The notes under the pieces: model-generated
Seen by the model: only the letters and a program-made list of their open reading frames with translations
What the model was told of the DNA's origin: nothing
The model's database searches: none
Shown: in pieces, positions 1-6,731 of the stretch
Numbering within the stretch: the first letter of the stretch is position 1
Layout of the letters: each line of letters starts with the position of its first letter
IMG/VR virus record: IMGVR_UViG_3300032897_000002
Coordinates: 17,533 to 81,532 of that record
DNA from: a virus
Direction: 5' to 3' (one strand)
Length of the DNA: 64,000 nucleotides
Translations under genes and position numbers: made by a program

Positions 1-541
1 TGAAAAGGGGAGCCACTTCGCCAGGAGTCCTTTCACGCTTTGGATACTTGGCGAGATAGGCGAGGGCCTTTTCAAGCCAGCCGTGAACCTCAATGGCCTC
101 CAACCTTCGATTGCATTTCCCGCAGAGCAATCCGCGCACACACTTCCCGCAGCAGTGATATTGCTTTTGGCAACATCCGTGGTCGTGGTCAATCGAGAGG
201 CTTGAAATTGGGCCATATTGGTTTCTTGCGTTCGTCTCGGCATCGCCGCAGATAGCGCAAGCACCACCTTGTTCTTCAAACTTACTGCGATACCACTGGA
301 CGGTGACGCCTTTGTGGCTGAGATTAGAAATTCTCTGATAAGCCCGGAGTTTCTCAGGCTCGTGCGTCTTGAGCTTTCGATATCGTCTCCGTGCGTAATC
401 GGCAATCTTTGCATTGTTGCGTCGAGACCAGCCTCGGTGATATTCATTCCAGCACGCCTTGCAGAATGTTCCGTGGTTGACATTAGGCGGAAAATCGTTA
501 TGAACTTTCCCGCATTTGCTACACGCCTTCGTCTTGTTCAT
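1..541 (-). CDS. Recombination endonuclease VII-like nuclease (3' end beyond window)
   Basis: The frame is open from ATG at 541 to the left edge, giving about 180 residues, so the gene is cut by the window. A GAGGTGACC ribosome site precedes the ATG. The N-terminus has a zinc-ribbon-like CSKC...CKAC arrangement. The C-terminal half has the pattern of the T4 gp49/endonuclease VII family: CAIC, then SLSIDHDHGCC, then CCGKCVRGLLCGKCN. Family members resolve branched DNA before packaging or act as freestanding HNH-type nucleases. It lies directly downstream of the capsid gene. The exact role (resolvase or homing nuclease) is open. Confidence 0.85.
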   Translation of the reverse strand, partial: MNKTKACSKCGKVHNDFPPNVNHGTFCKACWNEYHRGWSRRNNAKIADYARRRYRKLKTHEPEKLRAYQRISNLSHKGVTVQWYRSKFEEQGGACAICGDAETNARNQYGPISSLSIDHDHGCCQKQYHCCGKCVRGLLCGKCNRRLEAIEVHGWLEKALAYLAKYPKRERTPGEVAPLF

Positions 542-621
542 GGTCACCTCTATATGGAACATAACATAAAGGCGACCATGATACAAGAAGATTCTGCAAT
601 AGCTAAGTGCGTTAGAATCAC

Positions 622-2599
622 TCAGATAGACGGCTGCGCTGCCGAACTTACATACACGCCAGCGCGAACATTTGAGTTGGCCGTATTGAGACTCGCAACG
701 TACGCAAACATCGAACTGGTGAGGTAGGAACCTCCCGCGCTGATGTCAGGTACCGGCGCGACCGTCATGCCCCCGCCGAAGTCGTACAGTTCGAGCGGCA
801 GCATCTCACCGATGTACCAGGTACTCGGCGCAAACAGGTCCAGCCGTCCCGGCAGTGCGTTCATGCCCACCATCAGGTCGAATCCGCCCCAAGTGGCAGG
901 CCAGTGGCGCTGGGTCATGTCGGGAGTCGTATCGCCCTTGGTATCCTCGCGGCGTGCCGACAGCACGTTGAGGTAGAGCGAAGCGATCTGCATGGCCTGG
1001 TCAGGCCCGCAGTACCACATCGCACTTTGCAGTGCGGCGTTGTCCTTGCCCAATGCACGCAAGAGCAACGTCTGGGCGCGGAAGGGGGTCAATGTGCTGA
1101 TGGAGGCGCCGTTGAGATTGATGGTGGGCGTGCTGAGACGGCCCGGATAGCTGGCGCGGCTGAGCCCGCCGATGCTGCCGGCGTTTGAGTTGAGTTGCCA
1201 AGCCCGGAGTCCTAGGATGGAACTGCCCGCTGCACCGCTGGTACCGGCCACCATGAGGTAGTCGCCGGTGGTTGTGCCGCTTGGCAATGCGCCAGCGCTG
1301 TAGATGGTTTGGGCAACAGGGTCCACGTAGGAGATCGTGAAGCTGCCCCGGCTGGAGCCGCCGACGCTCGGGAACACCTGAATGACTTGCTGGTCGGCAA
1401 ACTGGAAGGCGTTGTTGAGGCCCACAATGGAGCTTGTTGACTGCCCCGACCCCGTGTTGTTGTTGATGGTGGCGGTGGTGGGGATAGTGTCGAGAGTTCC
1501 CGACCCATCGCCCTGCAACAGCGATTCGAGGCCCTGCGTGGCCTGCTGGAAAGTGTTCTTCAGTTCCTGCGCCTGCACGTTGAAGAGTCCGCGTTTGCGG
1601 CCCTCCGTCGCAATGCGGGCCAGGAAGGTGATTTCACAGACCGAGAAGTAAAACACCGGAGCCAGCGCGAAACCGGCCCACTGGCTGCCCGTCCCACGGC
1701 CCAGAGAATCGGCGTTGCCGGTCCCCTGCGCGATGGCGGCCCCTGCCTGAATCCTCAAGGGAACGCGGAAAGACGGACGGGTTACGCCACCCGCTGCGGT
1801 CGTGAAGGAGACCGGGATGGTTGTTGCCTTAGTCTTAAATACCGTGTAGAGTGTCTTGTCAAATTGGATAAGATCAGGAATATCCTTAGCAAAGGCATCA
1901 AGTTCAATCAGTGTTGTTACTCAGTTGATTACTATATCATCTTTCTTCAACTGAGGTGCGGTCATTTCTGCCGCACTCTGTTCGTCACCGAACAGCTCAG
2001 ACTGGATCTTCTGTGTTTCCACAGGCTCACGCACAGTCGTTACGGAACCCAAGCCACGCGAGTTAAGTTCCTTGACTCGCGCCATCAGAAGTTCGTCCTC
2101 GGCACGGTTCGGCCTCATATGCCGACCCCTCTGGGTATGTACCCGACCCTTCAAAAACATGCCGGCCAGACGTAGATGTTCTGCTTTGGCGACGGCCACG
2201 GGCTCGATCAATTGGATATATTTTTTCTGTGCAGCGATAACTCGAATCTGCACAGCCCATGAACCCCGAAATCCCTTTTCGATATTCGGCTTCGTATGAA
2301 CCACGCCGAAATAGATGTTCGCCCTTCGCAGAATATCTTGAACCTTCTCGGAGATCAGCGCATTCGTGCTTGTGACCGGCTGGATGACGAGCCTAATCAC
2401 GCCGTCACCGCTATTGCGGTAAAGCATGACGCTGCCCTCGCCATCTAGCATCCCAGCCAAATATCCGATTTCTTTGTCGCTGATTTCCATTGGTTTCCTC
2501 GGAATTATCTCCCCCCGGAGACCTTTCCCGATACAGTGAGCTTTTAGGAGACCTGTTTTACCGAGCCTCCACTGCGGACTCGTATACGGGTGATGGCAT
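622..2599 (-). CDS. Putative major capsid protein, split by a group I intron (join of 2599-2564 and 1908-622)
   Basis: Exon 1 starts at ATG 2599 after a GAGGTGACAC ribosome site and encodes 12 residues (MPSPVYESAVEA). Without splicing it runs into TAA one codon past the proposed junction. Exon 2 is open from 1908 to a TGA at 622 (428 residues), with no suitable internal start near its true N-terminus; the first start codon is a TTG at 1758 with no ribosome site. Splicing as proposed restores a 440-residue protein rich in small residues, with FVFYFSVCEITFLARI-like hydrophobic and beta-rich stretches. Its place after portal and scaffold, size and composition fit a major capsid protein; no HK97 motif was matched by eye. 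An alternative junction (CGGT joined to TAACAAC) also keeps frame, so the boundary is uncertain by a few codons. Confidence 0.7.
1909..2563 (-). ncRNA. Group I self-splicing intron in the capsid gene
   Basis: The helices appear in the order expected for a group I core. P1 pairs exon GGAGGCU (2570-2564) with the guide GGUCUCC (2553-2547), leaving a U.G pair at the splice site. P3 is GCUCAC (2541-2536) with GUGAGC (2030-2025). P4 is CGGGAA (2530-2525) with UUCCG (2504-2500). P5 is a perfect GUCUCC/GGAGAU hairpin (2522-2507). P7 is ACUGU (2037-2033) with AUAGU (1935-1931), inside an R-like ACGACUG and an S-like GAUAUAGU. The endonuclease gene fills the P6-P7 interval. The 3' end is placed after the G at 1909, which keeps exon 2 in frame; it is less certain than the 5' site. 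Confidence 0.85.
1921..2490 (-). CDS. Intron-encoded LAGLIDADG homing endonuclease
   Basis: The 189-residue protein has the LAGLIDADG signature as YLAGMLDGEG at residues 9-18, a single-motif enzyme that would act as a homodimer. ATG 2490 follows CGAGGAAACC, which also serves as the start of P6. The last 40 codons overlap the 3' half of the intron core (P7, P3, P8), and the stop TGA lies just before the 3' splice site in the same frame as exon 2. Such enzymes cut intronless copies of the host gene and spread the intron by recombination. The target here would be an uninterrupted capsid gene near its 5' end. Confidence 0.9.
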   Translation of the reverse strand: MEISDKEIGYLAGMLDGEGSVMLYRNSGDGVIRLVIQPVTSTNALISEKVQDILRRANIYFGVVHTKPNIEKGFRGSWAVQIRVIAAQKKYIQLIEPVAVAKAEHLRLAGMFLKGRVHTQRGRHMRPNRAEDELLMARVKELNSRGLGSVTTVREPVETQKIQSELFGDEQSAAEMTAPQLKKDDIVIN

Positions 2600-2714
2600 A
2601 TGTGTCACCTCTTTTTGGGATTAGGTGACCTTGGTGGGTCACCGACAATCACGTTCATTGCCGGTGGATTAAAATCCCATGCGAGGGATTAGCCGATCTC
2701 GCCAGCTAGGACAA

Positions 2715-2743
2715 GTTCTAACTGAATTGGTTTTGGATGTCAA
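2715..2743 (-). promoter_or_regulatory. Sigma-70-like promoter for the capsid gene
   Basis: TTGACA at 2743-2738, 17-nt spacer, TAGAAC at 2720-2715. It overlaps the stop codon of the preceding small gene. The leader of about 110 nt before ATG 2599 holds a perfect hairpin (GGTGACC / GGTCACC) just upstream of the ribosome site and an AATCCC/GGGATT hairpin followed by TT. Confidence 0.75.
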
Positions 2744-2940
2744 GAGGATTTTGAAATAGTCAGCTTATCGCGGAGGCTGGTGTAGGCCGGCTGGCCCTGC
2801 ATTAAGCGTGCATGATCTTCCAGAACCAGCCGGGTATAATCCGTTTCCTTGCGGCCGTCCTGGTGGGCCAAGGCTCGGAGTTGATTGATGAGCTTCCGCG
2901 TGAGCCTTAGCCTCCAGGGGATTGTTTTGGGAACTTTCAC
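2740..2940 (-). CDS. Small basic protein, possible ribbon-helix-helix
   Basis: 66 residues from GTG 2940. The segment 'PWRLRLTRKLINQLRALAHQDGR' followed by a helix ending in LVLEDHAR resembles the strand-helix-helix layout of ribbon-helix-helix DNA-binding proteins. The resemblance is by eye only. It is the last gene of the Ro60 operon and could be an autoregulator of it or of the capsid promoter, which overlaps its stop codon. Function unknown. Confidence 0.6.
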   Translation of the reverse strand: MKVPKTIPWRLRLTRKLINQLRALAHQDGRKETDYTRLVLEDHARLMQGQPAYTSLRDKLTISKSS

Positions 2941-2942
2941 CG

Positions 2943-3248
2943 TTATGCGACTCCCTTGAGCTTGTCTTCGATCTCCGCCTTCTGCTTGCGCAGAGCTTCG
3001 CGCCGCTCTTCAGGAGTGGCAAGCTGCGTCAACCGGGCGTTGATCTTCCGCAGTTCGGCTTCGAGCGCGTCGGCGTTGCGGACCGTGATCTCCCGGCGCA
3101 GGGCCTTCAACTGAATGTCAACAAATTCGGGCTCGGGGATGTTCAGCGCTTCGTATTCGGAACGAATCGAGCGTCCGAAGGCCGACAACTCCACAAGCTC
3201 GTCCAGCGTCAGCCGGTCTTTGTCAAACGACTGATATCTCTCCAGCAT
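2943..3248 (-). CDS. Coiled-coil protein of the Ro60 operon
   Basis: 101 residues from ATG 3248, after a strong AGGAGG ribosome site that sits inside the 3' end of the Ro60 gene; the two genes overlap by 26 bp, so translation is likely coupled. Residues 50-98 are charged and heptad-like, suggesting a coiled coil. No enzymatic motif is visible. Its tight coupling suggests a partner or accessory of Ro60; this is inference. Confidence 0.75.
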   Translation of the reverse strand: MLERYQSFDKDRLTLDELVELSAFGRSIRSEYEALNIPEPEFVDIQLKALRREITVRNADALEAELRKINARLTQLATPEERREALRKQKAEIEDKLKGVA

Positions 3249-4821
3249 AGACTGCCTCCTTTCTCTCAGATTTGAAAACTTCTTTCAGTGTCACAAGCGG
3301 CACCGCCATGATCTCGTCCAGAATTGAATAGCGATTAACCCGCATGGTCTGGACCAGATTCGGCAGTGCATAGTGGTCGATGCTGTCCCCCAGCACGAAT
3401 TCCTGCAAGTCCAGTTCCGCCAGCTTCATGCTGTCCTGCAAGTCCATGTCGCCCGAGAACCGGAACGACGTGGCATTGAGCATCCGAAGTCGCGGAATGA
3501 GATGGCTTCGATATTCCGGCCCGCAGCGGTAGAGGTACACCGGAGGCTGCTTCCCGACAAACTCCGCATAGCGTGCATAGACCGCCGTAAATGCCGGGTT
3601 CTGGTTCTCCTTCGCATCCGATACTACCGCGATGCCATCCACCTCCAGCTTCGCATCAAGCAGATATTGCAGTGCCACCCCAATTGAGGTGCCCCCATCA
3701 GCGCGAACCTTGCTGGTTTCCTTGAGCAGTTCATCGTAGGTCTTTCCGGTTGCGTTGATGAAGCGCGGAGAGGTGTCGAAGAACACCAAATAGACGTTCC
3801 CCTTCACCATTCTGGCCAACGTCGCCGCAACTTGGCGGGAGGCTTCGATGGTGCTGCTCATGCTCCCGCTTTTGTCGCCCAACACGGCCCAGTTGCCTTC
3901 GACCCCTCCGAGCGTCTTGATCTGCTTCTCCTGAAGGGCTTGCAACTTCGCCTTGAGGCCCTCATCCTCGACCGCATCGGCCGCCACGGTGGTTTTGAAG
4001 GTGGCCTTCTTGCTGGTTCCCGCCTTCGCGATTGCGGCTTCGTAGGCGCCACGCAACGCCGGATTCGTCTTGATGCCGAGTTTTTCCAGCATCTTCGTAT
4101 TCGTGACCAACTCAGTCGGTGTCATGCCGTTGATGAGCGCCAAAACAAGGTCCGTTTCCTTGGCCATCTTCCCGAGCGCTCCGACGGCCACCAGAAAAGG
4201 AATTTTGCGGCCGATGATCTCCCCGGCTGCCTCTATCGGGGTCATGTCCTTCAAGTGCGTGATGATGTCGAAGATACTGCCCTTCGGGACCGGCATCTTG
4301 TCGGGGTGCTTCTTCGACGTTCCGAACAAGATCGCATCTGCCAGCGGGCACGGCTTTACATGCGCGAGAGCGTAGAGTGCCTTGAGGGTCTGCCGGTGCT
4401 GAACCGCAGCCCGCTCCCAGCGGTGCCAGTTGGCTTCCCGGTTGTGCAGGTAATCACCGATGAGCCCTTGCAGACTGCGAATCGTCTTGCTGCGCCCCGG
4501 CCACGGATGAGTTTTGCGAAGCTCCAGGGCAAACCGGAAAGCCCGCTCCAGTTCACGCGGTCCTTGTAGCGCCACATGCGCGAGCGAGTTCTCGATGAAA
4601 TCGCTGTCGGTAAATTCGGGCGAGCAGAGCGAGATGACCGGCAGCGCCACCTTGGAGTCACGGATTTGGCCTTTCAGTTGATTCCACGCAATGAGGTGGC
4701 TCAAAAATTCAGGCTCCCGCCGGGCGGCCTCCTGGGTCACCGGAATGTACTCTTCCAACTTGCCGTGAGGAGACTTGCTCAGGTCACTCAAAATTTGATT
4801 CTTGGTGATGCCGGTTTCCAT
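3223..4821 (-). CDS. rsr: Ro60/Rsr-like TROVE-domain RNA-binding protein
   Basis: 532 residues, the usual size of Ro60 orthologs. Residues 1-310 are the helical TROVE repeat ring (for example HLIAWNQLKGQIRDSKVALP near residues 42-61). Residues 311-485 form a von Willebrand A domain with a complete metal site: D316, S318 and S320 in DKSGSMS, T378 in GGTSIG and D402 in VSDAKE. Ro60 proteins bind misfolded RNA in the central hole and Y RNAs on the outside; in bacteria a Y RNA can tether Ro to a nuclease such as PNPase. Four Y-RNA-like elements lie directly upstream, the last ending 17 nt before the ATG (ribosome site AGAGGTAATCC). The gene lies between scaffold and capsid genes, a moron-like position. 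Confidence 0.93.
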   Translation of the reverse strand: METGITKNQILSDLSKSPHGKLEEYIPVTQEAARREPEFLSHLIAWNQLKGQIRDSKVALPVISLCSPEFTDSDFIENSLAHVALQGPRELERAFRFALELRKTHPWPGRSKTIRSLQGLIGDYLHNREANWHRWERAAVQHRQTLKALYALAHVKPCPLADAILFGTSKKHPDKMPVPKGSIFDIITHLKDMTPIEAAGEIIGRKIPFLVAVGALGKMAKETDLVLALINGMTPTELVTNTKMLEKLGIKTNPALRGAYEAAIAKAGTSKKATFKTTVAADAVEDEGLKAKLQALQEKQIKTLGGVEGNWAVLGDKSGSMSSTIEASRQVAATLARMVKGNVYLVFFDTSPRFINATGKTYDELLKETSKVRADGGTSIGVALQYLLDAKLEVDGIAVVSDAKENQNPAFTAVYARYAEFVGKQPPVYLYRCGPEYRSHLIPRLRMLNATSFRFSGDMDLQDSMKLAELDLQEFVLGDSIDHYALPNLVQTMRVNRYSILDEIMAVPLVTLKEVFKSERKEAVYAGEISVV

Positions 4822-4838
4822 GGATTACCTCTTTCTAA

Positions 4839-4956
4839 TTGCGGAAAGTTAGGCAGTGTCTACCCTCACCAATGGGTGGCACCAGGCAAGCCCGATGGCG
4901 GGATTCGAACCAGCATTGCACCTTGCAAGCGCATGTAAACTGCCAGGTATCCGCAA
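4839..4956 (-). ncRNA. Y-RNA-like RNA Y4, in the 5' leader of the Ro60 gene
   Basis: The ends pair perfectly: UUGCGGA (4956-4950) with UCCGCAA (4845-4839). After an internal loop (UACCU opposite UAACUU) a second helix GGCAGU (4944-4939) pairs with ACUGCC (4857-4852), followed by UUACAUG as in the other three copies. The inner domain has a T-arm with loop UUCGAAU (4909-4903; stem with one U.C mismatch) and, 3' of it, a D-arm-like hairpin ACCC-AUUGGUGA-GGGU (4877-4862). T before D is the permuted order seen in Y2. A cysteine tRNA reading can be forced from the CTTGCAAG segment, but there is no matching acceptor stem. Confidence 0.75.
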
Positions 4957-4962
4957 ATCTTA

Positions 4963-5078
4963 TGGCCTCAAGTCGAAGGTGGTATCTTTGCTAAGGCTCA
5001 AAAGCCTCCCCCCCGCAAGGATGGTGGAGGGGGGCCGGTACGACCGGCATGGCATGTAACCCTCTTCAGTAGAGGCCA
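4963..5078 (-). ncRNA. Y-RNA-like RNA Y3
   Basis: Terminal helix UGGCCUC (5078-5072) with GAGGCCA (4969-4963). The inner face is UACUGAAGAGGGUUACAUG on the 5' strand and ACCACCUUCGACUU on the 3' strand, giving GAAG/CUUC and GGU/ACC pairs around an internal loop. The UACUGA...UUACAUG and CGACUU sequences are shared with Y2. The inner domain has a T-arm-like GCCGG/CCGGC hairpin with a shortened loop, a C-run/G-run acceptor-like hairpin containing UCCACCA, and a GGCU-GAGCC hairpin in the D-arm place. It starts 3 nt after the HNH stop codon. Confidence 0.72.
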
Positions 5079-5081
5079 ATC

Positions 5082-5612
5082 TCACAAACTTCTTAGTTCC
5101 AAATACCGCTTGGTTGCGTTGAAATCGTAGCCCCGGCGTGCGCACCATGTCTCGGGGTCTTCCGAGCCTTTGTCTTTATTGCACGGCTTGCAGGCTGTAA
5201 GATAATTACTCGCGTTATTTTTTCCGCCCAGTTCCAACGGAACAAAATGGTCGATGGTCATGAGAGATTTTCCCATCTTCGCGCCGCAGTATGCGCACTT
5301 GAAGCCGTCAGCCGCCCAGATTCGCTGTTGCACGGAACCGGAAATCTCATAGCGCACCTTGCGCTGGAAAATCTTCGCTGGGCCGATCAGAATCTCTGGA
5401 TTATCGCTCCGCTGGATGAAGTCAGACCATTCTTCCACCGTCAACTCATACTCGCTTGTTTTGCGGCATTCGAATCCCGGCAACATGAGGATGGCCTTTG
5501 CTCCTCCGCCTCCAACCACAAGGCCCTCAATCTTCAGGAGTGATCCGATATCGCCGTACTTCACGGGCCGATTGCGAAATTCCAAGAGATAAAATCTGTC
5601 GTCGCTCGCCAT
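5082..5612 (-). CDS. HNH endonuclease nested between Y RNAs
   Basis: 176 residues from ATG 5612 (TTAGGATTGACC ribosome site, placed right after Y2). The C-terminal half is a full HNH/beta-beta-alpha-metal nuclease: CAYC at 106-109, D121-H122 in MTIDHFVPLELGG, N134 or N137, and CKPC at 141-144. Residues 1-95 are a separate domain I do not recognise. The gene fits exactly between Y2 (ends 5625) and Y3 (begins 5078), all on one strand behind one promoter. It may be a mobile nuclease using the locus as a niche, or an effector of the Ro/Y-RNA complex; the sequence does not decide this. Confidence 0.85.
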   Translation of the reverse strand: MASDDRFYLLEFRNRPVKYGDIGSLLKIEGLVVGGGGAKAILMLPGFECRKTSEYELTVEEWSDFIQRSDNPEILIGPAKIFQRKVRYEISGSVQQRIWAADGFKCAYCGAKMGKSLMTIDHFVPLELGGKNNASNYLTACKPCNKDKGSEDPETWCARRGYDFNATKRYLELRSL

Positions 5613-5624
5613 GGTCAATCCTAA

Positions 5625-5758
5625 TTGGGTGCAAGTCGCTGCGGGTTCATTAAGCGCTCTACCACTGAGCTAATCCCCCGTATGGCTGGGGGATGTTGGA
5701 TTCGAACCAACGACCTCTTCCTTAGAAGGAAGCATGTAACCGCCTCAGTAGCACCCAA
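5625..5758 (-). ncRNA. Y-RNA-like RNA Y2 with a circularly permuted tRNA-like domain
   Basis: Terminal helix UUGGGUGC (5758-5751) with GCACCCAA (5632-5625), 8 bp. Above an internal loop (UACUGAG opposite AGCGACUU), GCGGUU pairs with AACCCGC with one bulge. The inner domain contains, in order, a UUCC/GGAA hairpin, a perfect T-arm GUUGG-UUCGAAU-CCAAC (5711-5695), a perfect 7-bp acceptor helix AUCCCCC/GGGGGAU (5694-5673) closed by AGCCAUAC, then UA and a classic D-arm GCUC-AGUGGUA-GAGC (5670-5656). Cutting in the acceptor loop and rejoining gives an ordinary tRNA outline, so the Ro-type stem replaces the anticodon stem. A tRNA finder may report parts as a tRNA. Confidence 0.82.
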
Positions 5759-5764
5759 ACTTTA

Positions 5765-5874
5765 TCCCGGTAAGTCGGCCAGCTTTTACTTCATGGTTGG
5801 AATTGAACCAACTCCCACTGAGCCAAGTCAGTTGCTCACCAAAGAGCTTCATGTACGCTGTCCCATAACCGGGA
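5765..5874 (-). ncRNA. Y-RNA-like RNA Y1
   Basis: First RNA of the operon, starting about 12 nt after the predicted transcription start. Terminal helix UCCCGGU (5874-5868) with ACCGGGA (5771-5765); second helix CAGC/GCUG with flanking GG/CC; UACAUG on the 5' strand and CGACUU on the 3' strand match the other copies. Inner domain: a GCUC-UUUGGU-GAGC D-arm-like hairpin, an ACUGA/UCAGU hairpin, a perfect T-arm GUUGG-UUCAAUU-CCAAC (5812-5796), and CAUG/CAUG closing the domain. Here D precedes T, unlike Y2 and Y4, so Y1 may have a different fold or partner. Confidence 0.75.
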
Positions 5875-5892
5875 ATCTCATATCGAAGGTAC

Positions 5893-5921
5893 AGCCTACG
5901 ATTGTTCCAAGCGGTTGTCAA
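5893..5921 (-). promoter_or_regulatory. Promoter of the Y-RNA/Ro60 operon
   Basis: TTGACA at 5921-5916, exactly 17 nt, TAGGCT at 5898-5893. The same two hexamers and spacing recur at 57678-57706. The start would be near 5886, just before Y1. Confidence 0.8.
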
Positions 5922-5948
5922 CAACTTTTTTCAATTATTTTTTCAACT

Positions 5949-5973
5949 AAAAACCCCGGCTGCGGAGCCGGGG
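5949..5973 (-). terminator. Rho-independent terminator
   Basis: On the minus strand a CCCCGGCT/AGCCGGGG stem with a GCGG-type loop (7-8 bp) is followed by TTTTT. It would stop leftward transcription from the portal/scaffold genes just before the Y-RNA promoter, insulating the Ro60 cassette. Confidence 0.85.
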
Positions 5974-6132
5974 CGGAAGGGAAAAATGGACGGCTAAAGA
6001 GTAGCGCGGGAAGCTCGATTTTGCAAGATATTTCGCTTCTTGTTCGCCCTGCCGTGTTAGAATAGTTCGAGCGGCTGAAGTGCATCAACACTCACAGCCG
6101 CCCTTGACTCAACGACCTGGAAGGAGGCCGTC

Positions 6133-6666
6133 ATGCCCGAAGAAAATCTTACCACAACTCCAGAGATTTGGAAGCCCGTTGTTGGCTATGAGGGATATTA
6201 CGAAGTTTCAAACAAGGGAAGGGTGAAGCGCGTTGGGCACCGAAAACATACGCGAATAGGTAGAATTATAAAACCGTGGTTAAGCCGTGGATACTGCCAA
6301 GTACGATTATCAAGGGACGGAAATTTAATTGCGCGTCTTGCCCATCAACTTGTCATGGAGGCTTTTGTTGGCCCCCGCCCAGAGAAACATGAAGTAAATC
6401 ATATCAATGGCATTAAGACAGATAATATATGGCCTGAGAATCTTGAATATGTTACAAAAAGTCAAAATCAATTACACGCCTCAGACCTCGGTTTGATGCA
6501 CCGGGGAGAAGATCACCACAAGGCAAAACTTACAGAGGAGCAGGTTAAAGAAATTATTGTCGCCGAAGGATCGCATTCGCAAATCGCGATAAAGTATGGC
6601 ATCAGCCGAGCCATGATTTCATACATTAAACGAGGCAAATCATGGCGTCATATTCCGCGTCCATAG
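6133..6666 (+). CDS. NUMOD4-HNH homing endonuclease
   Basis: 177 residues on the strand opposite to the head genes; ATG 6133 follows GGAAGGAGGCCGTC. Residues 10-50 match the NUMOD4 start pattern (EIWKPVVGYEGYYEVSNKGR). Residues 70-115 hold the HNH nuclease (LAHQLVMEAFVGP, EVNHINGIKTDN, NLEYVT), and residues 130-170 a helix-turn-helix (SQIAIKYGISRAMISYIKRG) likely used for site recognition. The layout is that of freestanding HNH homing nucleases common in phages. The AT-richer coding sequence suggests a recent arrival. Confidence 0.93.
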   Translation: MPEENLTTTPEIWKPVVGYEGYYEVSNKGRVKRVGHRKHTRIGRIIKPWLSRGYCQVRLSRDGNLIARLAHQLVMEAFVGPRPEKHEVNHINGIKTDNIWPENLEYVTKSQNQLHASDLGLMHRGEDHHKAKLTEEQVKEIIVAEGSHSQIAIKYGISRAMISYIKRGKSWRHIPRP

Positions 6667-6731
6667 ATGGTCAAGAGACGGCCTCGGGGCGGAGCAAGCC
6701 ATTCATCGTTTGTCCGATTGCTACCCCAATC

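Noticed and set aside
1921-2490. LAGLIDADG segment as an intein of the capsid protein
   Set aside because: It has its own start and stop codons and no intein splicing blocks; the group I RNA core explains it.
4839-5760. tRNA genes (for example Cys-like anticodon loop near 4925 and a GGGGGATTAGCTCAGTGG start near 5679)
   Set aside because: No copy has acceptor, D, anticodon and T arms in normal order with matching acceptor strands; the pairing fits Y-RNA-like folds better.
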